Shown here piece after piece: positions 11,778-20,941 of a DNA stretch of 29,067 nt; within the stretch, counting starts at the first letter, position 1; each line of letters begins with the position of its first letter. Source of the stretch: Bimuria novae-zelandiae CBS 107.79 (taxonomy: Eukaryota; Ascomycota; Dothideomycetes; Pleosporales; Didymosphaeriaceae); assembly GCA_010015655.1 (NCBI GenBank), contig ML976674.1, positions 721,453-750,519 of the forward strand. The letters are read 5' to 3'. Below the pieces are notes generated by a model. It made no database searches. It worked only from the letters and a program-made list of their open reading frames with translations, and was not told where the DNA came from. The translations under genes were made by a program, and so were the position numbers.

Positions 11778-12674
11778 TCATATCAACACCTCCTCTACCG
11801 GAGCACTCACCGCTTTAGCCCACTGCTTAAACTCATCTCGATTCAGACTCTCCTTACTAGCCAACAGTTTCTCCGCCTCCACACCGCCATCATCCCTCAT
11901 CGCATAGCAAACACCAGCCAACCCCCTGAACTCAGCCACCGACACGCACAGCTCATCTCTTGAAGGCAAGCTAGGAGTTAAAAGACGCTCAGCCAATGGT
12001 TCCAACTCGCTAATCGGACGCCGCTGGCTATAACTAGCCGACGACGGCGCGGGATACCGCACGCGACACAAAACGTCTAGCACATCCTCCTTCGTCGGCA
12101 CCCCCATCCGCGTCTCCGGCCTCGCCAGCGCGGAAAAGATGAACTCCATCCGCGCGGTCCTCGACCGCGTGCGTATCGCAGGCTGCTGGCCTACATCCGC
12201 CGATTGCGCCCACATGGAGTCGCTGCTTTGAGTGAGTAGCGCGATCGCGCGGATGAGCGCATCTTTCGTTAGGGGGACTTCTTCTGCGAAGGGGAAGCTA
12301 GCGTGGGCGTGGAGGAGGAGGGATATCGTTGAGGATGCGGCGTTTATGTGTGCGCGGAGTGAGGGGTGGTGTGTAGAGAGATGGGACTGTATGGCATTGA
12401 TGTCGATTTGGCCGGCGGCGTTGGTGGGGAGGGTGGAGAGGAGGTGCTCGAGGGAGGCGAGTTGTTGGGGGGTGAAAGCTGATGATTGGCCATCGTTGGT
12501 ACCGGATTTTATGAGCGTGGTGAATAGGTTAAGTACGTCATCTGGAGCGGTTTAGATTGGTAGGTGGGATGTTTTGGGAGGGGACGTACCTGGCGTCGTG
12601 GTGTCTGACCATTCTTTGAAGGTTGGTGGTTTGGGAGATCGATTTAATCCGAGACGAGAAGTCAATCGATTCAT
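11778..12674 (-). CDS. Hypothetical protein, 282 aa, one intron
   Basis: Reading on the minus strand, exon 1 is 12674-12590 and exon 2 is 12541-11778, with a 48-nt intron 12589-12542 (GTACGT donor, CTCCAG acceptor). The chosen start (MNRLTSRLG) has A at -3; an upstream in-frame ATG at 12737 would add 21 residues. The protein begins with a basic stretch and FKEWSDTTTP, then becomes mostly helical and Ala/Leu-rich with no signal peptide or membrane segment. It contains SFPFAEEVPLTKDALIRAIALL, in which PLTKDALIRAIALLT looks like a helix pair, and the end reads NRDEFKQWAKAVSAP. Third-base usage is strongly C/G in this frame, which supports real coding. I do not recognise the family. An EF-hand-like helical fold is conceivable from the spacing of the helices, but I see no clear calcium loop. 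It converges on the synthase gene; no functional link is evident. Confidence 0.7.
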
Positions 12675-13168
12675 TCTGAAAGGAGATTGCAATTCACTTT
12701 GGGTGGGAGGTACACATTCACCACAGTCCTCGAGCACAAGTCTGCATAGTCTGGGAACCCCACTGTATCTTTGTCCGGCGATGGCAAGGCTCCAAGCAAG
12801 GTGTTATGGTGGCGCAATCGCATTCTAATGTTAATGCTCGTCGCAGGTGTGACAATGTCCGACTGAATGCCTCGTGCAGCGGGGCGCAGAACCTGGAGAT
12901 CTTCGGGAACTCCAGCGATCTCCCGCGTTGTCCCCGAAGGAAAAATTGGGACTGTGCCAATCACGGTGGAGCCGCGTTAAACGTGACAATCACATCTGGC
13001 GCCTGACGCAGCCCTATTCACCTTCCCAAAACATTAAAAGGTCGAGCGGACTAGACCTTCGCACGAGAATAGCCATTGTCAAGGTAGAGATAATATAGAA
13101 GGTGGACAGATGTCCGGCAAATCGAAACAGAAACAAGTGGGGGCTGCGTTTTCTGCCCAGGTGTGCGC
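12675..13168. other. Intergenic region left of the hAT element
   Basis: About 490 bases with normal base composition and no supported gene. It contains the upstream region of the minus-strand hypothetical gene. The composition changes sharply to A+T-rich at the transposon boundary. Confidence 0.45.
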
Positions 13169-13176
13169 GTAGACAG
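13169..13176. repeat. Left target-site duplication of the hAT element
   Basis: GTAGACAG directly abuts the left inverted end and is repeated exactly at 16177-16184 beside the right end. Eight-base duplications are typical of the hAT superfamily. Confidence 0.92.
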
Positions 13177-13200
13177 CAGAGCTGGCAACAAGCAAGTCAA
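13177..13200 (+). repeat. Left terminal inverted repeat of hAT
   Basis: 24 bp, perfect inverted match to 16153-16176, opening with the CAGAG end common among hAT transposons. Confidence 0.92.
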
Positions 13201-13310
13201 CTTAATAACTTGACTTAATTAACTTAATTGTAGCAAGTTAATTAAGTTAATTAGAGAGGTAAAAGTTATTAAGTTAATTAAGCAAATTATGCCTGTTTAA
13301 TTAACTTAAT
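13201..13310. repeat. Left subterminal repeat block of hAT
   Basis: Dense, overlapping copies of AAGTTAATTAAGTTAATTA-like motifs in both orientations. They look like mutated versions of the less damaged CAAGTCAATCAAGTT motif seen at the right end. In hAT elements subterminal repeats of this kind bind transposase. Confidence 0.6.
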
Positions 13311-13627
13311 TAGCAGACTTAATAGGCCATAATATAGGGGTAACTATAGATTATAGACGTTAGGGGGATCCTGCGCGGGTAAATCTTAACTTAAAGTATA
13401 TTAGACTTACTAGCGTTAGAGCCTAGCGCTGCTTAATATAGTATAGCGCTAATTATCTAATATCTCTACTACCTTAACCTACCTCCTACCCTCTACTAAT
13501 GCCCTCCTCTATTAATATAGCGTTGCCTAATTGCTTAGAGGGCATAAACTGTAACCTCTTTTAAGTTTTTAGCTAGCGGCTTAAAAGCGAGGCGTTATAA
13601 ACCCTCCCTAAAGATAGCGGCACTAAT

Positions 13628-15952
13628 ATGGCCACTAACGCGCTATTAGAGCTAGACGCTAATAAGAGCTCTATAGGCGACGCGCAATTAGCTACTAATA
13701 GTAATATTAAAGATAATAATAATAATTATAATAGTATTAATTAGTAACGCTTACTAGGTTATTACAAGCTATCTCTCGCCCTAAAGCGCAGTTAAAAGAG
13801 CTAGGTTTGGTAATATAGGTATTGCCTTTAGCACCACAAACAACACTGCCTGTATTAGCTCTATTATTATTATCACCTCTATAAGTAACTAGATAGGTTC
13901 TACTAGGCTAATTAATTAATAACGTTAATTGCGCGCTATCTCGTAGAGCGTAAAGCTAGGCACTATATTAATAAGGGTAGCTAAAAGTCTACCTCCTATA
14001 TAACAATAATAACGTTGTCCTCTTAGTTATTCCTACTTGCCTATATCTACTATAAAGGCCTTATAGTATCTTAAAGTATTACTAACCTTATCGCGTTAAG
14101 CTTCTTGCGCACGAGTTTCCTATAATTAGTGCTTAATTAGGTAGTAATAGATAACTAGGTGCTCTTAGTAATTAAGGGTGTAGCTTTTCGCCACATATTA
14201 TAGCAGGCCAACCTATTAGCTAAGGCGGAGATGTAGAGATCTCACAACACCTTATAAGCCTATATAATTACAGAGTACGAGTCTTATATACCTACTATTA
14301 TTAATTATCTATAAGACGCGCGATTAGCTATCTATATCTTCTTTAATAATTAGATATTAATAGGTAGTAAATAGGCGCTAACGGGTATCTGCGTCTACTA
14401 TCTTAATAGCGACGGCAACCCTTATAATTACGTATTAAGCCTGCCGTCGCTAATAGGCTAATATATAGGCGCTAATATTACCGCTATCGTTAACGCCACG
14501 CTTAAAAGCTTTAAGATATCTACTTATAGCTTAGATTACTTTATTCTTAATAATGCTACTAATAACGACGCTGCGATTAACGCCCTAGCTATTAAATATA
14601 ACTTTAACACTTGCTATTAGCATCTATATTACGCTTATCACATAATTAACCTCGCGGCCTAATAAATTATCTTTAGTAAAGATCGCAACGCCTTTAATAA
14701 CGTAAATAAGTATCTTAATAATAAGATAGCGTTTCTTAAGGAGTGGTAATAGGCTAGCCTATTAGGCGTACTTATTAACGTTGTTACCTCTATTTATACC
14801 TCTTAAGCTCGCCAGCTTCTTAAATAGTATTAGGTAACCTATAACGCCTAATTAGGTAGTAATAATAAGCTAAAGACGTTAGAGATCGTTAAGCTAGTAA
14901 AGATAAAATAAAACTCTTATTATAACTATTTTACGCGCGCGCTTAAGCTCCACGCACTCCTTAATAATTATATTAACTATAAGCTTATTAAGTATTATTA
15001 CTACGGCACCTAATAACGTAATAATATACCTAATATTAAGCGACGTTGGTTTATTAAAGAAGATAGCCTTACTACTAAGGACTAGGCGATGATTATAGAG
15101 TACTAAAGGATCCTATAACTATTTAAAGAAGCTACTATTTATATAGAGGGTAAGGGCGTGGCTAGCACGTTAGGTGTAATATAGGAGGTCCTCCCTACGC
15201 TTTTATAGCTTGCCACTACCCTTAACAAGATGCTCTTTTAATATAATAACGTTAACTTTAACGACGTTAATGCCCTAGAGGACTACATAAAAGCCACCTA
15301 TAATATAGCTTACACGAAGATCCTTAAGTACCTGCGTAAGCTAAAGAACGCCTTGGCATATTACGTGGCTTGCTGTCTCTACCCACACACAAAAGGCCTT
15401 ATAGATAAGATATAGGCTGTACCGCTTAATTACGATAAGGATCTCTATAAGGGGTGTTACACCTATAAAGGCTAGCTAGATAATTGCCACGTTAGCTTTT
15501 AACGCTTATAGTTAGAGTTTAAAGATGCCGTATCTCCTATTAGTACGCTAGAGCCTCCACCGAAGAAGGCACGTACTAGGCTATCTAGTAGCTGGTTAGA
15601 CTTTGTAAGAGCTACCCTATAAGGTAATAACGCCCGCCTAGTCCTCCGCCGTAATAAGTTTAAGTAGTAGATAATTAAACTACTTATACTAGAGGACTCC
15701 CTATTTGCGCGCAACCCGCTACTTTATTAGATAGGTAAGACTAATAAGTATCCTATCTTATTACGCTTTGCTCTTAATATTCTTAGTATTTCCGCCGCCG
15801 CCACTAATTATAAGAGGACCTTCTTGGAGTTAGGTGATTTGTTAGAGACGAGATGGTTGTGCATAAAGGTGGATCTTCTATCTGCGCTACTATAATTACT
15901 ACGCAGCTAGAAGCGCCTTAGCTTAAAGCCTATAATAATAGTAAATAATTAA
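13628..15952 (+). pseudogene. hAT transposase remnant (about 774 codons, many stops)
   Basis: A single frame can be followed from ATG at 13628 to TAA at 15950-15952 (775 codons with stop), the usual size for fungal hAT transposases. It is interrupted by numerous in-frame TAG/TAA codons at places where Gln or Trp would be expected. The C-terminal dimerisation region is still readable: RNPLLY-stop-IGKTNKYPIL (from 15710), RFALNILSISAAATNYKRTF, and LELGDLLETR, the last corresponding to the conserved SERxFSxxGDLL-type block. The N-terminus begins MATNALLELDANKSS. The DDE core is too altered for me to place its acidic residues with confidence. The change pattern indicates RIP rather than random decay. 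Confidence 0.85.
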
Positions 15953-16019
15953 CGTACTAACGCTATCACCCCTAATAAGCTAGAAACTATCTACGAGATC
16001 TATGGCGGTTGATTACCCT

Positions 16020-16152
16020 TAATTAGCTTAGTAAAGTTATTAATTAAGTCAATTAAGTTAACAAATCGAGCCTAATTTACGCCATTAAGTCAATCAAGTT
16101 AAGCAAAAGCCACTATATCGGTCAATTAATCAAGCAATTCACCTCAACTTGA
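16020..16152. repeat. Right subterminal repeat block of hAT
   Basis: Repeated AAGTCAATCAAGTT/AACTTGATTGACTT-type motifs (for example 16090-16103 and 16144-16160), the counterparts of the left block but with fewer C-to-T changes. Confidence 0.6.
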
Positions 16153-16176
16153 TTGACTTGCTTGTTGCCAGCTCTG
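16153..16176 (-). repeat. Right terminal inverted repeat of hAT
   Basis: 24 bp, perfect inverted copy of 13177-13200, followed directly by the target duplication. Confidence 0.92.
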
Positions 16177-16184
16177 GTAGACAG
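16177..16184. repeat. Right target-site duplication of the hAT element
   Basis: GTAGACAG, identical to 13169-13176. Confidence 0.92.
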
Positions 16185-16721
16185 TACCTAAGGAATAATG
16201 GTAAATCACGACCTACTTGGTAGGGAGCACGAAACGTCGCCTCCACGCGATAATGAATATCGCTCAATGTTGCTTTGAACAGATTAGAATATCGCATATT
16301 CCATGTTATGGGGTGCTAATAAAGTGGCTACAGTGCTCCATAGGGAAATTAGAGTAGATTTGGCCGACCGGACTTGGTAAATGCGCAAGCTCCGAGGCAT
16401 ACGAACGTTAGCTGCATTTGATGGCGGACATTGCGTTACCCAGGTTATCCTTTTCTTGTTTCAAAACTTTGTTTGGGCAGGTAGGTATCATGCCCAAGTA
16501 TACATTAGCACGGTTGTAACCCCCCATTCAACTCCTAGAGTTAGGGTTTCGAAGGTTTTTGCGGAGCAGTCGCTTCGTCCTTTCTGTCGTTCATTCATTC
16601 ATTCGTTCATTCTTTTACGAAGTTGCTCGTTTATGTTCTCTGTCACTCCTTCTAGATCTTTGCAACACCTCTGTGAGGACCGCCTTCAACAAGGTCCTTT
16701 ACTTCTGATATATTAGTGAGC
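16185..16721. other. Intergenic region upstream of the lysine-rich gene
   Basis: About 540 bases. A 111-codon plus-strand open frame (16381-16716) has no motif and is rich in Ser/Phe/Arg without coding-like wobble bias, so I do not call it. The region probably holds the promoter and 5' leader of the gene starting at 16722. Confidence 0.4.
16587..16612. repeat. ATTC-type tetranucleotide microsatellite
   Basis: Imperfect (TTCA)n run with one CGTT interruption, about 110-135 bases upstream of the ATG at 16722. Confidence 0.75.
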
Positions 16722-18006
16722 ATGAGGGCTGGACATTTCGCTCTTCTGTTGGTGGGTGTACTGTTCGCCCTGAGCGATGCATTTACTCTACCTTGGAATC
16801 CTAGGTCAGCTCCCTCATTGCACTAAGAATTCATCACTGATCGCCTGAAGCCGCCATGACGTGACACAAGAAGACATTCGGGCTGTCTCAAGCTTCGAGG
16901 ATGTCGAAGCCCCCGATGTGCAACACCTCGAAGCCCGCCAAGCCAGCTCGAAAGCGGCCCGCGAAGAAGAAGACCCCTGCCAAGAAGAAGCCTGCCACCA
17001 AAAAGAAGGTGCCTAAGAAAGCCCCGACCAAGAAGAAGACACCCAAGAAGTCAGGACAGAAAAAGCCCGCCAAAAAGCGTCGGGCCAAAGGCAAACCCAC
17101 AGGCGTAAAGAAACCTATTCCCTCGAAAACCAAGTCCGCCCTCCCCAAAACCACCTCCGCCGCAGCCTGCAAGTACAGCCCCAAGCCCAAACCCGGCACC
17201 AAGAAACCCAACTCGAAGCTCCAAGCCCGCATCGACCCGGACCCCTGCCGCTCGCCCTCCGAGAACGAACAGATCATGATCGAAAACTACAAGATCGCCA
17301 GCGCCGCCGCAGCGAAGAAATACAAGCCCCTCCAAGTCAACCACATGTATCTCTTCCTCGTAAAACAGGGCCCCAAGCTCGGGCCAAAGCACCATGCCGT
17401 CGTGGTCGGCAAGGTGATGAAAGTGGGGAACCAGTTGGGCATGGAGGCGACGATGCAGCAGCTGGGCAAGCCCGCGGATGATAACGGGAAGGCGGTGCGG
17501 CACGAGAACGCGAAGGTGTTTTGCGGATCTGCTGTTGGCGGTGTGTGTAATACCGGGCCATACCGCAGGATAGCGTGTGGGTGGATACAGGGGAAGTATA
17601 AGTTTGTCGCCGGGGCGAGCGTGGAGTTTGCGGATCCTGAGCATTTTATTCAGAAGGGTACGTTATGTTCATCTGACGTCATCATCTTGCGGGGTGGACA
17701 AACTAACAAAGAGTAGGCGAAGAGGTCGTCATGGCGGAAAAACCGTATAATGTGCTCACGTGGAACTGTCAGGTTTACGCGAAGAAGCTGATTAATGTGA
17801 CGAAGCTTAAGCCTGGGCAGATTGCGGAGCTTAGGAATGAGCAGGCTCAGCCTAGTGTTCCGCAGGGGGTGTGGTCGGACGATGATTCGGACTGGGGTGA
17901 TGATGACGTTGGTTATGATCCGTATGGTGGGTTCCGAGTGATCAACGCGATGCCGGAGCCATTTGATCCGGTGCAGAACAACGGCGACAGGATGACGATT
18001 GAGTAG
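16722..18006 (+). CDS. Lysine-rich protein with LRAT-like C-terminal half, possibly secreted
   Basis: Firmly coding from ATG 16901: exon 16901-17657, intron 17658-17716 (GTACGT...AGTAG), exon 17717-18006, 348 residues. An upstream exon at 16722-16804 encodes a strong signal peptide (MRAGHFALLLVGVLFALSDA, then FTLPWNP). Joining it in frame needs the weak acceptor CGAG at 16899 (intron 16805-16899), giving 376 residues; that link is an inference. Residues 11-75 (numbered from ATG 16901) are a histone-H1-like tail of PAKKK/KKTPKK units. From about 120 a globular part follows: NHMYLFLV, HHAVVVGKV (His164/165) and, across the intron, YNVLTWNCQVYAKKLI (Cys270). The His and the Asn-Cys block about 105 residues apart resemble LRAT-like and other permuted papain-fold enzymes (acyltransferase or peptidase). 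The C-terminus is acidic (DDDSDWGDDD). The function is unknown. Strong C/G wobble bias supports the frame. It sits 540 bp from a dead hAT element. Confidence 0.68.
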
Positions 18007-18374
18007 GGGTAACGAAGGTTGGAGTGCCCTGAACAAGGCGTGGAAGCAAGCCACACTGGATAAAAGCTGTAATATTAGATTCCCAATTTCGCAACACCCA
18101 GTGCAGAAGTGATTTAGTTCAATTTGAGAACCTTTCTCGAGTTTATGATTTTTCCTGCTACACCCGTCACCAAAAGTCTTGATTGCCTCCATTACCGGTA
18201 GCGATCTTCGAAGTCGTCGGCAAAATAACTCAGTCAAGCCACCTGGGCCGTTCTCCCTACCAGCCATCACGGAAATAGTGTCTCAAAAATTTTATACGTC
18301 CATTCCCATTACTCCTGGCATCCAATATCCATCCCCTCCACAACATCCCTTATATCCTCCCAGTCTTGACCTTC
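18007..18374. other. Intergenic region between convergent genes
   Basis: About 370 bases between the end of the lysine-rich gene and the 3' end of the minus-strand membrane-protein remnant. Pyrimidine-rich toward 18300-18400. No feature recognised. Confidence 0.4.
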
Positions 18375-19110
18375 TCAATCACTATCGACCGTCTCAGGAC
18401 GCATATTCGTAGGACGGTTAGCCTCGAGGTCACTTTTGTTTTCGCTTTCAGCCTCGATACGTGTCATCTTCTTACGTGTATACTTATCCTCCCAAATAAC
18501 AGCCCAAATTAGCGCCAAGAGAGCCACAAAGGCGAGCAATAGCCACTCAGCTGTCGGGATCAAAACTTTAACGAAGACTAGACATTAGTTAGCAAGAAAA
18601 TATAGTCTTGATTTACAAACATTGGGGATACAAACTTTCACGGGCATCCCAGGGGATGAGCGTCTCATATAAAGTGTCGAACTGAGCTTGATTATCCACC
18701 TGCATGTTTGCGAGACGAGGTTGGGAGCTAAGAAGCGTATCGGTGAATCCGGGTCTGAACTAGAGGGAGGGATGCAGGAGGAGTGAATTCGAGCGAACTA
18801 ACAGTTATGAGAACAGGCACCTTTAAATCTGGGAATATGTACGAGGTTTTCTTTTGAGCGGGCGTTCTGTGGTTGTGAGCGTACCACAGATAGGTAACCA
18901 ATTCATTACCCCGGTTGCCATCCCCAACACAACGATGAACACCGCCACGAAAGGCAATTTTGAGAGTGTATGTGATCATGTGCTTGATGAAGCGGCCGAA
19001 TTTTTAGGAGACCTGAACAGGAGCTCTTGAATCTTGGCGTCCTTCGCAGCTTCTCCAAGCCACGGCATAACGCTGTATAGAAGGGGCTGTTTCCCTAACA
19101 TGGAAGGCGC
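18375..19110 (-). pseudogene. Unrecognised single-pass membrane protein gene, broken by a frameshift
   Basis: On the minus strand, exons 18979-18803, 18759-18636 and 18577-18375 join in frame with introns of 43 nt (GTTAGT...CTCTAG) and 58 nt (GTTTGT, branch GCTAACTAATG, acceptor GTCTAG). They encode 167 residues from MITYTLKIAF to PETVDSD. Readable parts are ELVTYLWYAHNHRTPAQ, SYIFPDLKVPVLI, LANMQVDNQAQFDTLYETL, a membrane segment WLLLAFVALLALIWAVIW and a short charged tail. The coding signal continues upstream in a different frame as MLGKQPLLYSVMPWLGEAAK and IQELLFRSP (about 19110-19006). The two frames meet at a run of five A residues (minus strand, 19005-19001), where KFGRFIKH precedes MITYT. 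One inserted base, or two lost bases, would account for it. I read this as one gene broken by an indel. The 5' end is not identifiable. If translated from 18979 the product would lack its N-terminal part. The function is unknown. Confidence 0.55.
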
Positions 19111-19961
19111 GCACCTGCGTGGGACTGCTGCCTGATCATATCTGGTGGTTCGTTGGCGACCAGAACATAAGGCGCACCGACATGAAAGCCAGGAAGAGCC
19201 GTTCAGAGTGTCGGCAATAGCTCTGGCTTTTCTGACTTTCATACTCCAACTGGTCGGCGCGCAAGCATGCAGAAGCGCATGCGGAGTGTTTCCCGCATAG
19301 GGCTTCAGCCTAGGACGTTAAGATTAATTTAATAAAGTCTTTGCCTTTAGTTAAAGTGCTTAGTCGTGTAGGTACAAGGTCGGGTAAGATACTTTAGTTC
19401 AGACTTGTCTTAGTACTATGTGTTACCCTAGGATAAGTAATACAGTGTCTGACACCTACTTTGTACCTGGCTGTTAGGTGCACTGCGCCAACGACCCGTC
19501 CCACGAGCACTCTGTATGAACGAGAGCGGGTTACTAAGACGCGGGCGACGCGTGGCTTCTGCCTATGAGGGTCGCGTCGCATTTCATAAGGTGGAACGTG
19601 CAGAGCAAAGGTGGAAAGAAAGGCTTGCTGTTGATGCGCAGCCTGGAGTAGGAAAGATCACGCGATGATACTAAACTATGAAAGAGCAGGAAGGTGATGG
19701 TCTCCGTTTGATGTCCCAGCTTTTGGAGTCCCGTACCACAAGTGAATGAAATATACGTTCCATTCGTTACTAACTTGATTCTAGAATGTACACGGAATGT
19801 CTCCCGACGATAATGAAGAAAGTCTGAAACATGACGCGCATAACATGATATCCAGCTCTACAGAGCAAACTGCCTTGTGCGCAAACCGGAGTGTATCCCA
19901 TGCAATAATACAACCCACCAAACTCATGCGTACCCATGCATCTATTCCCCAGAATACCCTG
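19111..19961. other. Gene-free region with possible repeat debris
   Basis: About 850 bases with no supported gene. Between roughly 19310 and 19450 the sequence is A+T-rich and contains motifs such as TTAATTTAATAAAG. On the minus strand near 19480-19500 there is a tRNA A-box-like string (TTGGCGCAGTGC), but no matching tRNA fold or clear B box. It could be the remains of a small repeat, but the ends cannot be defined. Confidence 0.3.
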
Positions 19962-20941
19962 TCAACCATCGCGAAAGACAGGTTGTAGTCCGCTTTTCTG
20001 TATAGCCCCCCTGACAACCGCCATCAAGTCCGTCCACACCGCATCCCAAGATTGTGTGGATATCTCGATCATGAGCGGATCAGCAGCCAAAGCGCCGGTG
20101 AAGGGATCTTCTCCGTCGAGATATACCTCTGCCATACCCGAAGGCTTTACTGCCAGGTGAGTATTCCATATCCACTCCGTTGATTCCAGTTGCTCCTCTG
20201 TATCAGCTCGCTTCATCTGCGTGACATGCCAGTAGTCTTCCTTTCCCAACACCGCGAACACATTCGTTTGAATGGATGGAATGATGTTCCTCTCACGGTG
20301 GATTTCGTCGGCTTTTTAGTGGTAGTCCACCGCGTAGACGATGGGGACCGGGCTATCATCTCTCGAAGACGTGTACAACACCTGCAAAAACTTGTTCACT
20401 TGGTCCTCGATGACGTTCGGATGCTTTGTCGGTAGGAGGAATTGCAGAAACGGTCGCCGGTGCCAAACCTCCCCTCGGTCACCACTCCGGAATGGCACGG
20501 GACGTTCGCGAGGCTGACTACTCGAGGTGGTGAGTCCGTCTAGTGAAGAGCTGAGTCAGCCGCCAGAGTGGCCACGGAGAGTTCAAAGGACTTACGGTCA
20601 TGCATGAAGTGAAAGTCATCCACAAGATTGGCGGACTCGGGGTACAAAGGAGCGTATTGGCATGGCCAATAGTGGATTTTGCCTTCAATGAAACTTCGGT
20701 GTGCCAAGACTAAGCAGTCCCAGTCAGACGCTGCATGCCAGAGAGCCTCAGTTTGTGCCATCAGTTCCTCAGAATGGTCTTCCGGCACTTCGGTGACGCG
20801 AGCATTCTGGATCATCTCTTCCAGTCGTTTCTTGAAGTTTTTAATCGCAAGGGTCCGGATGGCATCTTCTGTAGCGGCCACATTTGGCTCAGGTTCGACA
20901 GCGGGCTCTCCATAAGATGTGCTAGGATGTTTGCTAGCCAT
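19962..20941 (-). pseudogene. Unrecognised gene with a single in-frame stop
   Basis: On the minus strand the start MASKHPSTSY is at 20941. Exon 1 is 20941-20596, the intron 20595-20540 has textbook signals (GTAAGTCC, GGCTGAC, TTCACTAG), and exon 2 runs from 20539. The frame contains AIKNFKKRLEEMIQNARV, HRSFIEGKIHYWPCQYAPLY and FLLPTKHPNVIEDQVNKFLQ. It then meets TAA at 20318-20316 right after YAVDYH. The same frame continues without another stop for 117 codons (KADEIHRERNIIPSIQ, GKEDYWHVTQMKRADTEEQL, ending GLQPVFRDG) to TGA at 19964-19962. Ignoring that stop, the protein would be about 307 residues; as written it is 189. No signal peptide or membrane segment is seen and I do not recognise the family. 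A CAA-to-TAA change would explain the stop and fits the C-to-T bias in nearby repeats. A sequencing error or a shorter functional protein are alternatives. Confidence 0.6.

Larger units (their letters stand above)
13177..16176 (+). mobile_element. hAT-superfamily DNA transposon, complete but inactivated
   Basis: Exactly 3000 bp between two copies of the 8-bp duplication GTAGACAG. The 24-bp terminal inverted repeats (13177-13200 and 16153-16176, beginning CAGAGCTGGCAACAAGC) match perfectly, although the interior is heavily mutated. The interior is rich in TAA, TAG and TTA triplets and poor in CA/TG dinucleotides, which is what RIP leaves behind. Only the ends and short blocks such as 15780-15900 keep normal composition. 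The transposase frame is on the plus strand. With all tryptophan and glutamine codons vulnerable and many stops present, the element cannot encode its own transposase, but its intact ends could still be moved by an active relative. Confidence 0.93.

Noticed and set aside
15499..15714. 71-codon minus-strand open frame in the A+T-rich block
   Set aside because: It is antisense to the hAT transposase remnant, whose frame runs on the plus strand through the whole element.
13177..16176. An LTR retrotransposon or an AT-rich centromere-like block
   Set aside because: Short inverted ends, an 8-bp target duplication and a hAT dimerisation motif identify a DNA transposon; no long direct repeats are present.
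16381..16716. 111-codon plus-strand open frame upstream of the lysine-rich gene
   Set aside because: No motif, no coding bias, and it contains a microsatellite; more likely promoter or leader sequence.
17051..17644. 197-codon minus-strand open frame opposite the lysine-rich gene
   Set aside because: The plus strand has consistent wobble bias, a supported intron and the His/Asn-Cys blocks; the minus reading has none of these.
19440..19530. tRNA- or SINE-like sequence on the minus strand
   Set aside because: An A-box-like string is present, but I could not find a proper B box, acceptor stem or poly-A/T tail.
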